NCBI RefSeq assembly: GCF_000718635.1
Contig: NZ_JOBF01000020.1
Coordinates: forward strand, 1 to 64,000
DNA: 64,000 nucleotides
Direction of reading: 5' to 3'
DNA from: Streptomyces varsoviensis
GTDB taxonomy: Bacteria; Actinomycetota; Actinomycetes; Streptomycetales; Streptomycetaceae
The translations under genes were made by a program, and so were the position numbers. This document shows, piece after piece, positions 44,112-52,813 of this stretch (positions within the stretch are counted from its first letter, which is position 1; each line of letters begins with the position of its first letter). Under the pieces are notes generated by a model. That model was not told where the DNA came from. It searched no databases and was given only the letters and a program-made list of their open reading frames with translations.

Positions 44112-45608
44112 TCAGCTCGGGTGCCGGTCCTCGATGTCGGCGAGACGCGTACGAGCGAAGCGGCGGCAGCGTTCGGCGAGCGTGCCGGATTTCGCGCCCG
44201 AATTCCTGAAGTCGCCGAAGGCGTCGGCGAGCAGTGCGGCCAGGTCGGGAATGCCGGCGGATTCGAGACCTCGCTGCGTGGCCCCGACCGTGCCCAGACG
44301 GATACCGGTGGCCGCCGTGGGGCCTCGGTCGCCCGGGAGCAGGTTCGAGTTGGTGAACACGCCGATTCTTTCGAGGTACTGCGCGAGCCGCACGGAACGC
44401 GGTTGGTCCTTGAGAACGAGCATGTGGGTGTCCGTGCCGCCGAACGCGCAGTGGACGCCGTACTCGCCGAGCGCCGTTCGCAGGAGAACCGCGTTGGCGA
44501 CGCTGCGATGGATGAGCTGTCGGAATTCGTCGCCCTGGGCCACATGGGCGGCGGTCGCCAGCGCGCAGATCTCGGCCATGCGCGGCGCGCCTTGAAGGCC
44601 GGGGAAAAGGGCCCGGTCGATGCGGCGTGCGAGCGCCGGGTCGCGTACGGCGATGGCGGCGCTCTTCGGCCCGCCCAGAGTCTTGTATCCGACCATGGTC
44701 ACCACGTCGGTCCACGGCAGCGGATTGTCGTACGCGCCCGTGGCGACCAGGCCGGCGAAGTGCGCGATATCCGCTACCACCACGGGCCGCGGCGACAATC
44801 CCCCGACCGCCTCGGCTACCTGCTCCCAAGAGATCTTCCGGGGAAAGGAGCTGGCACCGATGATCACGACTCGGGGCTTGTGCGCGGCGGCGGTCTTATA
44901 CAGGGATTCGAGATCGAGGCTCTGGTCATCGACTCCGTGGTCGATCGAGACGACGTTGTAATCCTGACCGGACTGGTGGAATGGCGCGCCGTGGCTGAGA
45001 TGCCCGCCGGAGGACAGACCAAGGGAGAGGACGGTCTCGCCGGGCGACAGCGCACCCCTGAGGACCGCGAGATTGGCGAAGGAGCCGGAGACCGGCTGGA
45101 CGTTGACATGGAGTTTCCCGGCTTCGAGCCCGGTGCCGGCGCACAGCAGGCGCGCGAGCCGGCGGGCGGCGAGGAATTCGATGTACTCGGCCACCGGCCC
45201 GGAGGGGTTGTATTTGCTGCCACCGTCGTCGCGGTAGCGGCGCTCGAAGTCCGCGTAATCGTCGGTATCGGGAAGGTTGTCGCGCAGATATCCTTCGCCG
45301 TCCAGGTTCAGCAGATCCGAGGCGAGGCATTCACGAATGGCCCGCGTGGTGAGCATGGAGGGCGCCAGTAGGTGGATTCCGGTGTTCTGTCGCGTGCGCT
45401 CCGTCGCCAAGAGGCCGGCTACCTCTGGATCGATACGGGCGAGGGCGCTCTGGTCTCTTTCGGAATCTGCTTCAGGCGTGGTTCCGGTTTGGGTTCCGGT
45501 CTTGATTCCGGTCTTGATTCCGGTCTTGGTGCCGGTCTTCGTGCCGGTCTTCGTGCCGGTCTTTCTTGTTGCGGATTTTTTTGGCGGTTCAGGTCCTGCT
45601 GGGCACAT
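44112..45608 (-). CDS. SHMT-like PLP enzyme, divergent, with repetitive N-terminus
   Basis: A 498-residue protein; GAGGAG precedes the ATG. Residues about 60-498 follow the serine hydroxymethyltransferase fold: NVQPVSGSFANLAVLRGALS, SLGLSSGGHLSHGAP, VVADIAHFAGLVATGAY (D280, H283) and the PLP lysine K309 in TMVGYKTLGGPKSA. It is not housekeeping GlyA: the usual THKTLRGPRGG is GYKTLGGPK, and the YPGKRYYGG motif is replaced by YLRDNLPDTDDYADF. Residues 16-43 are KTGT/KTGI repeats. It probably acts on an amino acid of the cluster product (hydroxymethyl transfer or retro-aldol), but the reaction is unknown. First gene of the operon. Confidence 0.75.
   Translation of the reverse strand: MCPAGPEPPKKSATRKTGTKTGTKTGTKTGIKTGIKTGTQTGTTPEADSERDQSALARIDPEVAGLLATERTRQNTGIHLLAPSMLTTRAIRECLASDLLNLDGEGYLRDNLPDTDDYADFERRYRDDGGSKYNPSGPVAEYIEFLAARRLARLLCAGTGLEAGKLHVNVQPVSGSFANLAVLRGALSPGETVLSLGLSSGGHLSHGAPFHQSGQDYNVVSIDHGVDDQSLDLESLYKTAAAHKPRVVIIGASSFPRKISWEQVAEAVGGLSPRPVVVADIAHFAGLVATGAYDNPLPWTDVVTMVGYKTLGGPKSAAIAVRDPALARRIDRALFPGLQGAPRMAEICALATAAHVAQGDEFRQLIHRSVANAVLLRTALGEYGVHCAFGGTDTHMLVLKDQPRSVRLAQYLERIGVFTNSNLLPGDRGPTAATGIRLGTVGATQRGLESAGIPDLAALLADAFGDFRNSGAKSGTLAERCRRFARTRLADIEDRHPS
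45484..45570. repeat. 12-bp in-frame tandem repeat in the SHMT-like gene
   Basis: About seven copies of a 12-bp unit (ttccggtcttga and variants) encode Lys-Thr-Gly-Thr/Ile repeats on the minus strand. Confidence 0.85.
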
Positions 45609-46342
45609 GACGCACTCCTCATCGCAGGGTGACCGGCGTTACCGGCCCGAACGCGCCGGCAGCGGATTATCTCGCTCCGCCCACTGGGCACAGTGCAGGA
45701 CTGTACACAGAGCACGCGTTCGTAAATAGATGCAGGACATAGCTCCGAGAGAAATCCGGCCACCTTGACCGAGCCGCGAGGGTGCGCGCCGGTTCCGTTT
45801 TCAGTGGCATAAACCTGGTGGCCCGGAAAGGTCGGTCGGGCGAGAGCGCGCGATCATCGATCGCGATGTGAACGTGCTGCCGCCGCACTCCGAACGCGCG
45901 GCTGACGCGCCTCGGCCGGCGCGCAAATGGGAGTTACCGCATGTGGCCACGGTGTGCTCGGGCAGCCGGGGGAAGAGGTAGGGTTTCCGTACCGAGGAGT
46001 CACCATCACGGTTCTCCGTACCGAGAAAAACGTTCTCTCCGCGCGCGATGGGGCGTTGATTTGTGACCCTTGTTTGAGGAACACGTTGGCCGGCTCCGTT
46101 GTCCGAGTCTTGGCGCGGCGGCTGGGATAGCGCCATGTCGCGGTGCCGAAACGGGCATTGCCAGGGGCATGGGGCTAGATGGCCGAGATCAATGTGCCGG
46201 GATGTATTCCTGTGGCCGCCGCCTGGCTCTGAGCGGATGATCAATGCGACGATCACCGTGGGATGTCTTCGACCCCATCTTCTTCTTCCGACCTATCCTG
46301 CCGACTTCTTCTTCCGACCTCTTCCTCCTGGAGCGGACATCG
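45609..46342. promoter_or_regulatory. Divergent promoter region of the deazaguanine cluster
   Basis: About 730 bp between the SHMT-like gene (minus) and the methyltransferase (plus). No convincing gene. An 11-bp direct repeat TCCGTACCGAG occurs at 45985-45995 and 46014-46024, 29 bp apart, and could be a regulator site. A short dyad ACAGT-GCAGG-ACTGT lies near 45690-45705. Pyrimidine-rich cttcttcttccgacct repeats precede the methyltransferase. Confidence 0.4.
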
Positions 46343-46951
46343 ATGAGAAGCGTTCGAGATGCGATCGATTCGGCCCCAGACGGGGGCAGTGTGCTGCTCG
46401 TCGGCAGCGGCAACGGCGAACTTCTCTTGCGATTGGCCGAGCGGGTGGGGGCAGAAGGCCGCGTGATGGGCGTTGACGTCGATCCCGTGAAGGTCGAAAG
46501 CGCGCGGGAGCTCGTGGCCCGCTCGAGGCTGGGCCATGTGCACAGCGCCGCTGCCGACGGCTGGTACGGGTGGCGCGAGAACGCGCCTCACGACCTCGTG
46601 CTCAGTACCGTCGCCGTGCCCTCGCTGCCGCCGTCCTGGGTGACGCAGAGCCGCCCCGGTGCGTTGATCTGTGCTCCTGTCCAGTGGGGCGGAGAGGCCG
46701 GGCCCGCTTTCTTCGCCACGTTCAGGGTGGAGAGCCGGCACGAGGTCTCTCTCGTGGCGGCCGTACCCGAGCGGTACAACGGGCTGTGCAGGAATTGGGC
46801 GCGTATGGCGGCCCGTACGGCGAATGACCTCGACGGTGCTGAGGCGGCCTGTAGCGATCCGGATTCGGCGGATCACCCGGCCGATATCGAACTGCGCGAA
46901 GCGCTCATGGCTCTGGGGCGGCGGCGGAACCGAGGGGGCAGGCAGCCGTAG
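46343..46951 (+). CDS. PCMT-like methyltransferase
   Basis: A 202-residue class I methyltransferase from MRSVRDAIDSAPDGGSVLLV. SAM motif I is VLLVGSGNGELLLRLAERVG; VMGVDVDPVKVESARELVAR and GALICAPVQWGG follow the protein-L-isoaspartate O-methyltransferase pattern. It lacks the N-terminal region that precedes motif I in true PCMT, so substrate may differ. It is divergent from the deazaguanine operon and may or may not belong to it. The frame stays open upstream to 46244, but that part is low complexity. Confidence 0.6.
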   Translation: MRSVRDAIDSAPDGGSVLLVGSGNGELLLRLAERVGAEGRVMGVDVDPVKVESARELVARSRLGHVHSAAADGWYGWRENAPHDLVLSTVAVPSLPPSWVTQSRPGALICAPVQWGGEAGPAFFATFRVESRHEVSLVAAVPERYNGLCRNWARMAARTANDLDGAEAACSDPDSADHPADIELREALMALGRRRNRGGRQP

Positions 46952-47000
46952 CCGAGAAGATCGGCATAGTCGAGGGCCTTGCGCGAGAAAGTGGGCTTGA

Positions 47001-47019
47001 CCTTGACACAGTGATAAGG
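47001..47019. promoter_or_regulatory. Candidate MerR-type dyad
   Basis: CCTTGACACAGTGATAAGG, with outer arms CCTT/AAGG, overlaps a TTGACC -35-like element and sits 30 bp before the HEAT gene. A MerR-type regulator is encoded just downstream. Confidence 0.4.
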
Positions 47020-47048
47020 ACTTCACTGTGGCCGAGGAGGTGGTCCCG

Positions 47049-47795
47049 ATGACCATGCCGAAAGAGGACATGAACACCGTGCGAGTTCTCCGAGGACTGG
47101 AGAACAGCGAATCGTCGGTACGGCTGAAGGCCGCGCTCGCCATGGGTACGACGCCCGACCAGCGGTTCGTGGGAACGCTGATCGAGCGGTGCGCGATCGA
47201 GCCCGAGTTCTACGTGCGCGAGGCGCTGACGTGGGCGCTGACCCGCCACTCGGCCGACGTGGTGGTCCCGGAGCTGATCGCCGAGCTGCGCTCCGAGCGG
47301 ACGGGGACACGGATGCAGACGCAGCCTGAGAGGGAGGCGCGGGCGCAGGCCAAGGCTCGGACGCAGGCGCGCAGCCAGGCGCTGCACACGTTGTCCAAGA
47401 TCGGGGATCGACGGGCGTGGCCGGCGATCACGCGGGAGCTGTTGACCGACGCCGACGACGAGGTGGCGCGGAGCGCCTGGCGGGCGGCGATCGTCCTGGT
47501 GCCCGAGGGGGAAGAGGGCGAATTGGCGGAGGTATTGGCGGCGCAGTTCGGGCGGGGCGAGCGGGAGACGCAGTTGAGCCTGAGCCGGGCGCTGATCGCG
47601 CTCGGTAAAGTGATCGAGCCGATCCTGCGCGCCGCGATGACACACCCCGACCCTGTTGTGCGTCAGCACGCGATCGCCACGGATCGGCTGTCGCGCGACC
47701 CGGACGCCGGATTCGAGTTCGCGATCGAGGAGGCGAAGCGCATCGTGGCCCTGGGCCCGGAAAATCGAGGAAACCAGGAAAACCAGGAAAGCTAG
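47049..47795 (+). CDS. HEAT-repeat protein
   Basis: A 248-residue helical-repeat protein; AGGAGG lies 9 bp before the ATG at 47049. HEAT-like units are readable as VRVLRGLENSESSVRLKAAL, YVREALTWALTRHSADVVVP, ALHTLSKIGDRRAWPAITRE, VARSAWRAAIVLVPEG and ALGKVIEPILRAAMTHPDPV. Such solenoids bind proteins or alkylated DNA. It is followed 14 nt later by a MerR-HEAT fusion, so the two form an operon, probably with related repeats. Confidence 0.75.
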   Translation: MTMPKEDMNTVRVLRGLENSESSVRLKAALAMGTTPDQRFVGTLIERCAIEPEFYVREALTWALTRHSADVVVPELIAELRSERTGTRMQTQPEREARAQAKARTQARSQALHTLSKIGDRRAWPAITRELLTDADDEVARSAWRAAIVLVPEGEEGELAEVLAAQFGRGERETQLSLSRALIALGKVIEPILRAAMTHPDPVVRQHAIATDRLSRDPDAGFEFAIEEAKRIVALGPENRGNQENQES

Positions 47796-47809
47796 GAAGG
47801 CAGTAAGAA

Positions 47810-49063
47810 GTGCTGATCGGTGATGTGGCACGGCGGTCGGGGGTCAGTGCCCGCATGCTCCGGCACTACGAATCGCTCGGCCTGGTGCGGCCTACGGGCC
47901 GCACCGAGGCCGGCTATCGCGAATACTCCGGGGACGACATCCGGCGAATCTTTCATATCGAGAGCCTGCGGTCCTTGGGGCTTTCGCTGCGTGACGTCGG
48001 CCGTGCGCTGGACGATCCCGGCTTCAAGCCCGCGGAACTCGTCGACGACCTCATTCGCCAGACCCGGGACCGTATCGCGCGCGAAACGGAACTCCTCACG
48101 CGGCTCGGCCGGATCGGGGCCGCGGAACCCTCCGACTGGGAGGGCGCCCTCCACATCGTGGCCCTCCTCCAAGGGCTGGGATCGGAAAGCGCCGGAAGGC
48201 GGCAGCGCGCGGCCTTGTCCTCGTCCTCGCTCGAGGGGGCTCCGGTACCGGTGGAGGCGCTGGTCGAGGCGGCATTGGCGGAGAGGGACCCGAATGTCGC
48301 CGGCGCTCTTCGGTGGGCTTTGACCCAAGCGGGCGAAGACGGATTGGCGCTGCTGGCCCAGGGCCTCGACGCACCGGCGGTCGAGGTGCGGAAGCGTGCC
48401 GTCCAGTGCATTGCCGAGTTTCCGGACGGCGAGGCGACCGCACTGCTCCGGAAGGCTCTTGCCGACTCCGGCGGCGGGGTCCGGCGGGGCGCGGCCCTGG
48501 CGCTCGGGGCGCGGGGAGCGACGGAGGCGATTCCGACGCTCGTCGAGATGGTCGTCGAGGGAATCCACGACGCCGACGCTGCCGATGTGCTGGGCATGCT
48601 GGCGCTTGATTCGGCGGTGGCGGATCGGATCACGGAAGGGCTCGTGGACGGGTTCGCGCGCGGCGGCGTCGAATCGGCTGGTGCGGAATCTGTGGCTACC
48701 GAATCGGCGACTTTTGGATCGGCGACTTCTGGGTCAGCGACTACTGGATCGGCGGTCACAGGATCGGCGACTACAGGGTCGACTGCTGGCGATTCAGCCG
48801 ACGCTGAGCCGAGTGCCGCTGAGTCCGGCACCGCCGCCGGGTCGGGCGCCGCCGAGTCGGCCGCCACTGAGCAGACCGCCGCTGAGCAGACCGCCGCTGA
48901 GCAGACCGCCGCTGACTCGGCTGCCGCTCGGCGACGGCTGGCGCAGGCGCTCGCGGATATTCCGGGTGCCGCGGCGGCAAATGCCTTGGCGGAGCTGGCA
49001 CACGACGATGACCGTGTCGTCGCGCTCACGGCGACGTACATCCTGAGGCGGCGTTCCGCGTAG
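47810..49063 (+). CDS. MerR-type regulator fused to HEAT repeats
   Basis: A 417-residue protein from a GTG. Residues 1-70 are a MerR DNA-binding domain (MLIGDVARRSGVSARMLRHY, ESLGLVRPTGRTEAGYREYS), followed by the dimerisation helix to about 115. From about 150 to 270 HEAT-like repeats appear (VEALVEAALAERDPNVAGAL, VEVRKRAVQCIAEFPDGEAT). A Ser/Ala/Thr-rich repeat linker (about 285-370: GSATTGSAVTG, EQTAAEQTAA) joins a last repeat. Instead of a small ligand, protein contacts through the HEAT part may set its activity. The preceding HEAT protein is a likely partner. Confidence 0.78.
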   Translation: MLIGDVARRSGVSARMLRHYESLGLVRPTGRTEAGYREYSGDDIRRIFHIESLRSLGLSLRDVGRALDDPGFKPAELVDDLIRQTRDRIARETELLTRLGRIGAAEPSDWEGALHIVALLQGLGSESAGRRQRAALSSSSLEGAPVPVEALVEAALAERDPNVAGALRWALTQAGEDGLALLAQGLDAPAVEVRKRAVQCIAEFPDGEATALLRKALADSGGGVRRGAALALGARGATEAIPTLVEMVVEGIHDADAADVLGMLALDSAVADRITEGLVDGFARGGVESAGAESVATESATFGSATSGSATTGSAVTGSATTGSTAGDSADAEPSAAESGTAAGSGAAESAATEQTAAEQTAAEQTAADSAAARRRLAQALADIPGAAAANALAELAHDDDRVVALTATYILRRRSA

Positions 49064-49274
49064 GCGAGTTCCTGGTCCCTGTGAGTGCGACCGGACCGGG
49101 TGCGGGCCACCGGACGGAATGCGGCGGAGCGCGGGGGAAGCCCTCGTAGGCCCGCCGCCCGACCGACAGATGCCGATGCCATGAGCAGTACCCTCGCGCG
49201 AACCGGATTTCCCGTCACCGGGCTTGGCCCGTATATCAGTTGCCGCTCCCGGTGACGTACTACAGGATGCGGGG

Positions 49275-50141
49275 ATGCGATTCTCGGTGAACATTCCGAA
49301 TTTTGGCGACTTCGCCGATCCCCGGGCCGTGGCGAAGGTGGCCACCGCCGCGGAACGGGCAGGGTGGGACGGGCTGTTCGTCTGGGATCACGTGCTGCAT
49401 CGCTATCACGGGGGCAGGCCCTTCGGTGATCCCTGGATGCTGTTGACCGCTGCCGCGCTGGCGACCTCCCGCGTCAGGCTGGGCACGCTGGTCACTCCGG
49501 TCCCCCGGCGGCGGCCGCAGCAGCTCGCGCGCCAGGTGGCGACCTTGGACGCGGTGAGCGGGGGCCGGGTCACCTTCGCCGCGGGGCTGGGCGGGCCGGT
49601 CGAGGACGAGTACGAGAGCTTCGGCGACACGACGGATCTGAAGGTGCTGGCCGGGCGGTTGGACGAGGGCCTGGACCTGCTGGGCCGCTTCTGGTCGGGC
49701 GAGCCGGTGAACCACGACGGGCAGCACTATCAGGTGCGCGACGTGACCTTGCTCCCCGCCACCGTGCAACGCCCCCGGCCGCCGGTCTGGGTCGCCGGCT
49801 TCTGGCCGAGCCGCCCGCCGATGCGCCGGGCCGCCCGTTGGGACGGCGCGGTGCCGCTGTTCGAGGACGCCAAGCACGGTCACGTACCGCCTGTCGATCA
49901 GGTACGTGACCTGGTCGCTTACCTGCGCGAGCAGCGCGCGGACCGGTCGGACGCGCCCTTCGAGATCGTCCTCGGCGGCGCCACGCCGGGCGGCGACCCC
50001 ACCAAGACCCGTGACCTGATCGCCCCCTTGGCCGAGGCGGGCGCGACCTGGTGGGATGAACGACAGCTCCAGACCGGCCCAGACCTCGACCGCCTGGAAC
50101 CGGTGCTGCGCCGCATCGAGCAAGGCCCTCCGGCGTTGTAG
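49275..50141 (+). CDS. LLM-class flavin/F420-dependent oxidoreductase
   Basis: A 288-residue luciferase-like protein from MRFSVNIPNFGDFADPRAVA. WDGLFVWDHVLHRYHGGRPF, RVRLGTLVTPVPRRRPQQLA, GRVTFAAGLGGPVEDEYESF and RPRPPVWVAGFWPSRPPMRR fit the F420-dependent LLM group. Reaction unknown. Followed closely by a methyltransferase gene on the same strand. Confidence 0.8.
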   Translation: MRFSVNIPNFGDFADPRAVAKVATAAERAGWDGLFVWDHVLHRYHGGRPFGDPWMLLTAAALATSRVRLGTLVTPVPRRRPQQLARQVATLDAVSGGRVTFAAGLGGPVEDEYESFGDTTDLKVLAGRLDEGLDLLGRFWSGEPVNHDGQHYQVRDVTLLPATVQRPRPPVWVAGFWPSRPPMRRAARWDGAVPLFEDAKHGHVPPVDQVRDLVAYLREQRADRSDAPFEIVLGGATPGGDPTKTRDLIAPLAEAGATWWDERQLQTGPDLDRLEPVLRRIEQGPPAL

Positions 50142-50257
50142 CGCGGTACCCCCGCCTGGGCGACTGCTGCGGCGCGGAGGAACGTAGGGGTGGACGTCGT
50201 AGGTACGTGGCGGGGGCCGCACCCGCTTACCGGACCGGACCGGATGAGGGGAACGGT

Positions 50258-50911
50258 ATGGACGACCACGCCCTCCTGGCGGAGCAGATGGCGTACTACC
50301 GGGCCGGAGCGGCCGAATACGACCGGCCCTATGCGGAACGCGAAGACCTGCGAGCCTTGCCGGCCACCCTCGATGATCTCCCGATCGCCGGGGACGTACT
50401 GGAACTGGCCTGCGGAACGGGCCGCTGGACCCCGCTGCTCGCCGCGCGCGCCCGTTCGGTGACGGCTGTCGACGCCGCCCCCGAGGTGTTGTCCCTGGCC
50501 CGCGCGCGTACGCCGCACACCCACGTCCAGTTCGTCCAGGCCGACCTCTTCACGTGGCGGCCGTCCCGGCGCTACGACACCGTGTTCTTCGCCTTCTGGC
50601 TGTCCCACGTCCCACCGGCGCGGCTGCCCGACTTCTGGCAGACCGTCGCCGGCGCGATCGCGCCGGGCGGCAGAGCCGTCTTCATCGACGACGGTCCCGC
50701 CGAGGCCGCGGTGGAGGAGGTCCTGACGGACCACCCCGTCCCAGCGGCGATGCGTCGGCTCGACGACGGCCGCCAGTACCGCGTCGTGAAGGTGTTCCAC
50801 GTCCCTCACACCCTTACGGCCGACCTCACGGCGCTCGGCTGGTCGGCGCGTATCCGGGCCGTCGCCAGCACCTACGTCGGCGTCGCGGAGCCGCCTGCTC
50901 CTGGGGGTTGA
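50258..50911 (+). CDS. Class I SAM-dependent methyltransferase
   Basis: A 217-residue protein; GAGGGGA precedes the ATG. MAYYRAGAAEYDRPY then motif I VLELACGTGRWTPLLAARAR, acidic VTAVDAAPE and the later YDTVFFAFWLSHVPPARL and IAPGGRAVFIDDG are typical of the small-molecule methyltransferase superfamily. Substrate unknown. Its stop is 17 bp from the convergent GyrB-like gene. Confidence 0.82.
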   Translation: MDDHALLAEQMAYYRAGAAEYDRPYAEREDLRALPATLDDLPIAGDVLELACGTGRWTPLLAARARSVTAVDAAPEVLSLARARTPHTHVQFVQADLFTWRPSRRYDTVFFAFWLSHVPPARLPDFWQTVAGAIAPGGRAVFIDDGPAEAAVEEVLTDHPVPAAMRRLDDGRQYRVVKVFHVPHTLTADLTALGWSARIRAVASTYVGVAEPPAPGG

Positions 50912-50928
50912 GACGCCGCGAGCGCTGA

Positions 50929-51579
50929 TCAGCCGACGGTGACGTCTGCGGTTGTGTACTCGCCTCCGTCGTCGACTTCGACGGTCAGGCTTGGCCATGG
51001 GGCGACCAGGTCCGCCAGTTCTCCTGCGGTGCGGGCCGTTCGTAGGCGGTTGTCGGGGCGGAAGCGTACGGTCGTGCCGGTCGTGCCGTCGTCGGCGAGG
51101 GGTTCGAGGTCGGCTACGGGGAGGCCGTGTTCGTAGCGCTGGCTCCAGGCTCCGTCGCGGCGGCGGTTGGTGTGGACGAGCCATTCGCTCAGCGCCGCGA
51201 CGACGGACATGCCACGGCGCGGGTGGCCATCGGGAAGGGTTTGGGCCTCCGGGAAGTCGAAGAACCGGAGGTCTTTGGAGGCCATGACCGGCTTCTTCAC
51301 GGGGCGGCCGTCGCCGTCGAAGCGGGTGTCGGTGCCCCGGCCGTCGTCCGCGACGGAGATCGAGCCGTCCGGGTGGAGGGTGACGCGGCAGTGGCCGCCG
51401 TGGCCGCACTCCGCCTCGTCTGCCGCGTAGGCGAGGACTTCGAGGATCAGGTGCCGGGTGCCGCCGGGGGCGAACGTGGCGGGGTTCCGGCGGATGTCCG
51501 CGAGGTGGTCGCGGTCCACGGTGGCGGCCCAATCGTGTGTCGTATTGCGCCAGTTGTCATTGCCCCTTGTCGTGTCCAC
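50929..51579 (-). CDS. Stand-alone GyrB-type ATPase-fold protein
   Basis: A 216-residue protein resembling only the GHKL N-terminal domain of DNA gyrase B. LILEVLAYAADEAECGHG replaces the ATP-Mg region (gyrase has an EVxDNSxDE motif), DGSISVADDGRGTDTRF is the DxGxG loop, and HPRRGMSVVAALSEWLVHTN matches the GxxGxG/ALS lid helix. The transducer, toprim and tail domains are absent. Actinomycete genomes carry such short paralogues with no known role. Catalytic Glu may be preserved in ILEVLAY. Confidence 0.7.
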   Translation of the reverse strand: MDTTRGNDNWRNTTHDWAATVDRDHLADIRRNPATFAPGGTRHLILEVLAYAADEAECGHGGHCRVTLHPDGSISVADDGRGTDTRFDGDGRPVKKPVMASKDLRFFDFPEAQTLPDGHPRRGMSVVAALSEWLVHTNRRRDGAWSQRYEHGLPVADLEPLADDGTTGTTVRFRPDNRLRTARTAGELADLVAPWPSLTVEVDDGGEYTTADVTVG

Positions 51580-51662
51580 CCGAGAAGTATCCCAACGTGG
51601 TGCGTGGAGTGCGCAGCCTCGGCCCAGTGGCCCACTGGCCCACTGGCCCGTCTACGGGGGCT

Positions 51663-52625
51663 TCATGGCAGTTCGTTCGGGTCGTTCAGGGTGTCGTCGC
51701 GTCCGTACGGCGGAATGCCGCGGGCTGGCGTCGGCAGTGACAGGACCGCTTGTCGCAGGTGTTCGGCGAGGGCGAGTACGGGCGGTGACGGGGGGCCGTC
51801 CTTGACGGCCCAGGCGAGGAGGTGATGGCGGCGGGCCCAGGGGTCTTGGAGTTCGCGTACGTCGAGCGGCCGGCTGGGGTCGATGGCGCGGCGGGGTACG
51901 ACGGCGAGGCCGACTCCGGCGGATACCAGGCGGACGAGGACGTTGAGGTCGGCGACGCTGGTGCGGTAGCGCACGGCTGGGGCGTGCGGGCCCAGGTGTT
52001 TCTCTATCCAGCGGCGGAGGGAGGAGTCGGCGTCGAGGCCGACCAGGGGGTGCTCGGCCACCTCGCGGTAGGTCAGCGCGGCGCGGTCCGCGAGGATTCC
52101 GCCGGCCTGGCCGATGACCACCAAGGAGTCGTCGCCGAGGGGCTCCATGGTCAGGCCGCAGTCGCGGGCCTCGTCGTCGAGGACGACGCCGAGGTCCGCC
52201 TCGCCGTCGGCCAGCGTCCGTACGGTCTGCGGGGTGCGGCTCTCGGTGACCGTGACGTCGATGTCGGGCTGGGCCCGCAGGAAGGAGACGAGGGCGCGCG
52301 GTACGAGCCGGTGCATCGCGGAGCCCCCGCCGAGCAGGATCAGCGGGGCGCTCGGGGAACGGGTGTAGCCGGCGACGGCGCTTTCCAGGCGCGCCGTCTG
52401 GGCCAGGACCTCGCGGGCGTGCCGGGCCAGGGTCGTACCGGCCGGGGTCGGCCGTACCCCTCTGCGGCCGCGGATCAGCAGGGCCACCCCCGCGTGATGT
52501 TCGAGCGAGCGCACTCTGGCGCTGGCGGAGGGCAGGCTCAGATGCATGCGACGGGCGCCCGCCGTGATCGACCCCTCCGTCACGATGTCGAGGAACAGCC
52601 GCAGGTCGTCCAGGTCGTAACGCAC
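51663..52625 (-). CDS. LysR-family transcriptional regulator
   Basis: A 320-residue protein with N-terminal HTH (YDLDDLRLFLDIVTEGSITA, ARRMHLSLPSASARVRSLEH) and a C-terminal periplasmic-binding-like effector domain (PLILLGGGSAMHRLVPRALV, EADLGVVLDDEARDCGLTME). Divergent from the TSUP transporter at 52814, its likely target. The intergenic region has GAGCCTATG at 52631 and 52737 and a tandem-like GTGCGCTCCC stretch. Confidence 0.85.
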   Translation of the reverse strand: MRYDLDDLRLFLDIVTEGSITAGARRMHLSLPSASARVRSLEHHAGVALLIRGRRGVRPTPAGTTLARHAREVLAQTARLESAVAGYTRSPSAPLILLGGGSAMHRLVPRALVSFLRAQPDIDVTVTESRTPQTVRTLADGEADLGVVLDDEARDCGLTMEPLGDDSLVVIGQAGGILADRAALTYREVAEHPLVGLDADSSLRRWIEKHLGPHAPAVRYRTSVADLNVLVRLVSAGVGLAVVPRRAIDPSRPLDVRELQDPWARRHHLLAWAVKDGPPSPPVLALAEHLRQAVLSLPTPARGIPPYGRDDTLNDPNELP

Positions 52626-52813
52626 CTCGTGAGCCTATGCGCATCCCCGCGGGCACCCATGTGCGCTCCCGCGAGCACCCGTGTGCGCTCCCTCCCCCGG
52701 CGTCCCACTTCCCTCCGGCCTCCCCCGTGCCCACGCGAGCCTATGGCCGTGCCTAATGCAGGGTGCGCCGTTCGCGCATTGTGAGCCCCTGGTCACGGGG
52801 TGATCATCGGCGG

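Noticed and set aside
45801..46256. Small minus-strand gene in the cluster's divergent region
   Set aside because: No RBS or family resemblance, and it covers the direct repeat and likely promoter area.
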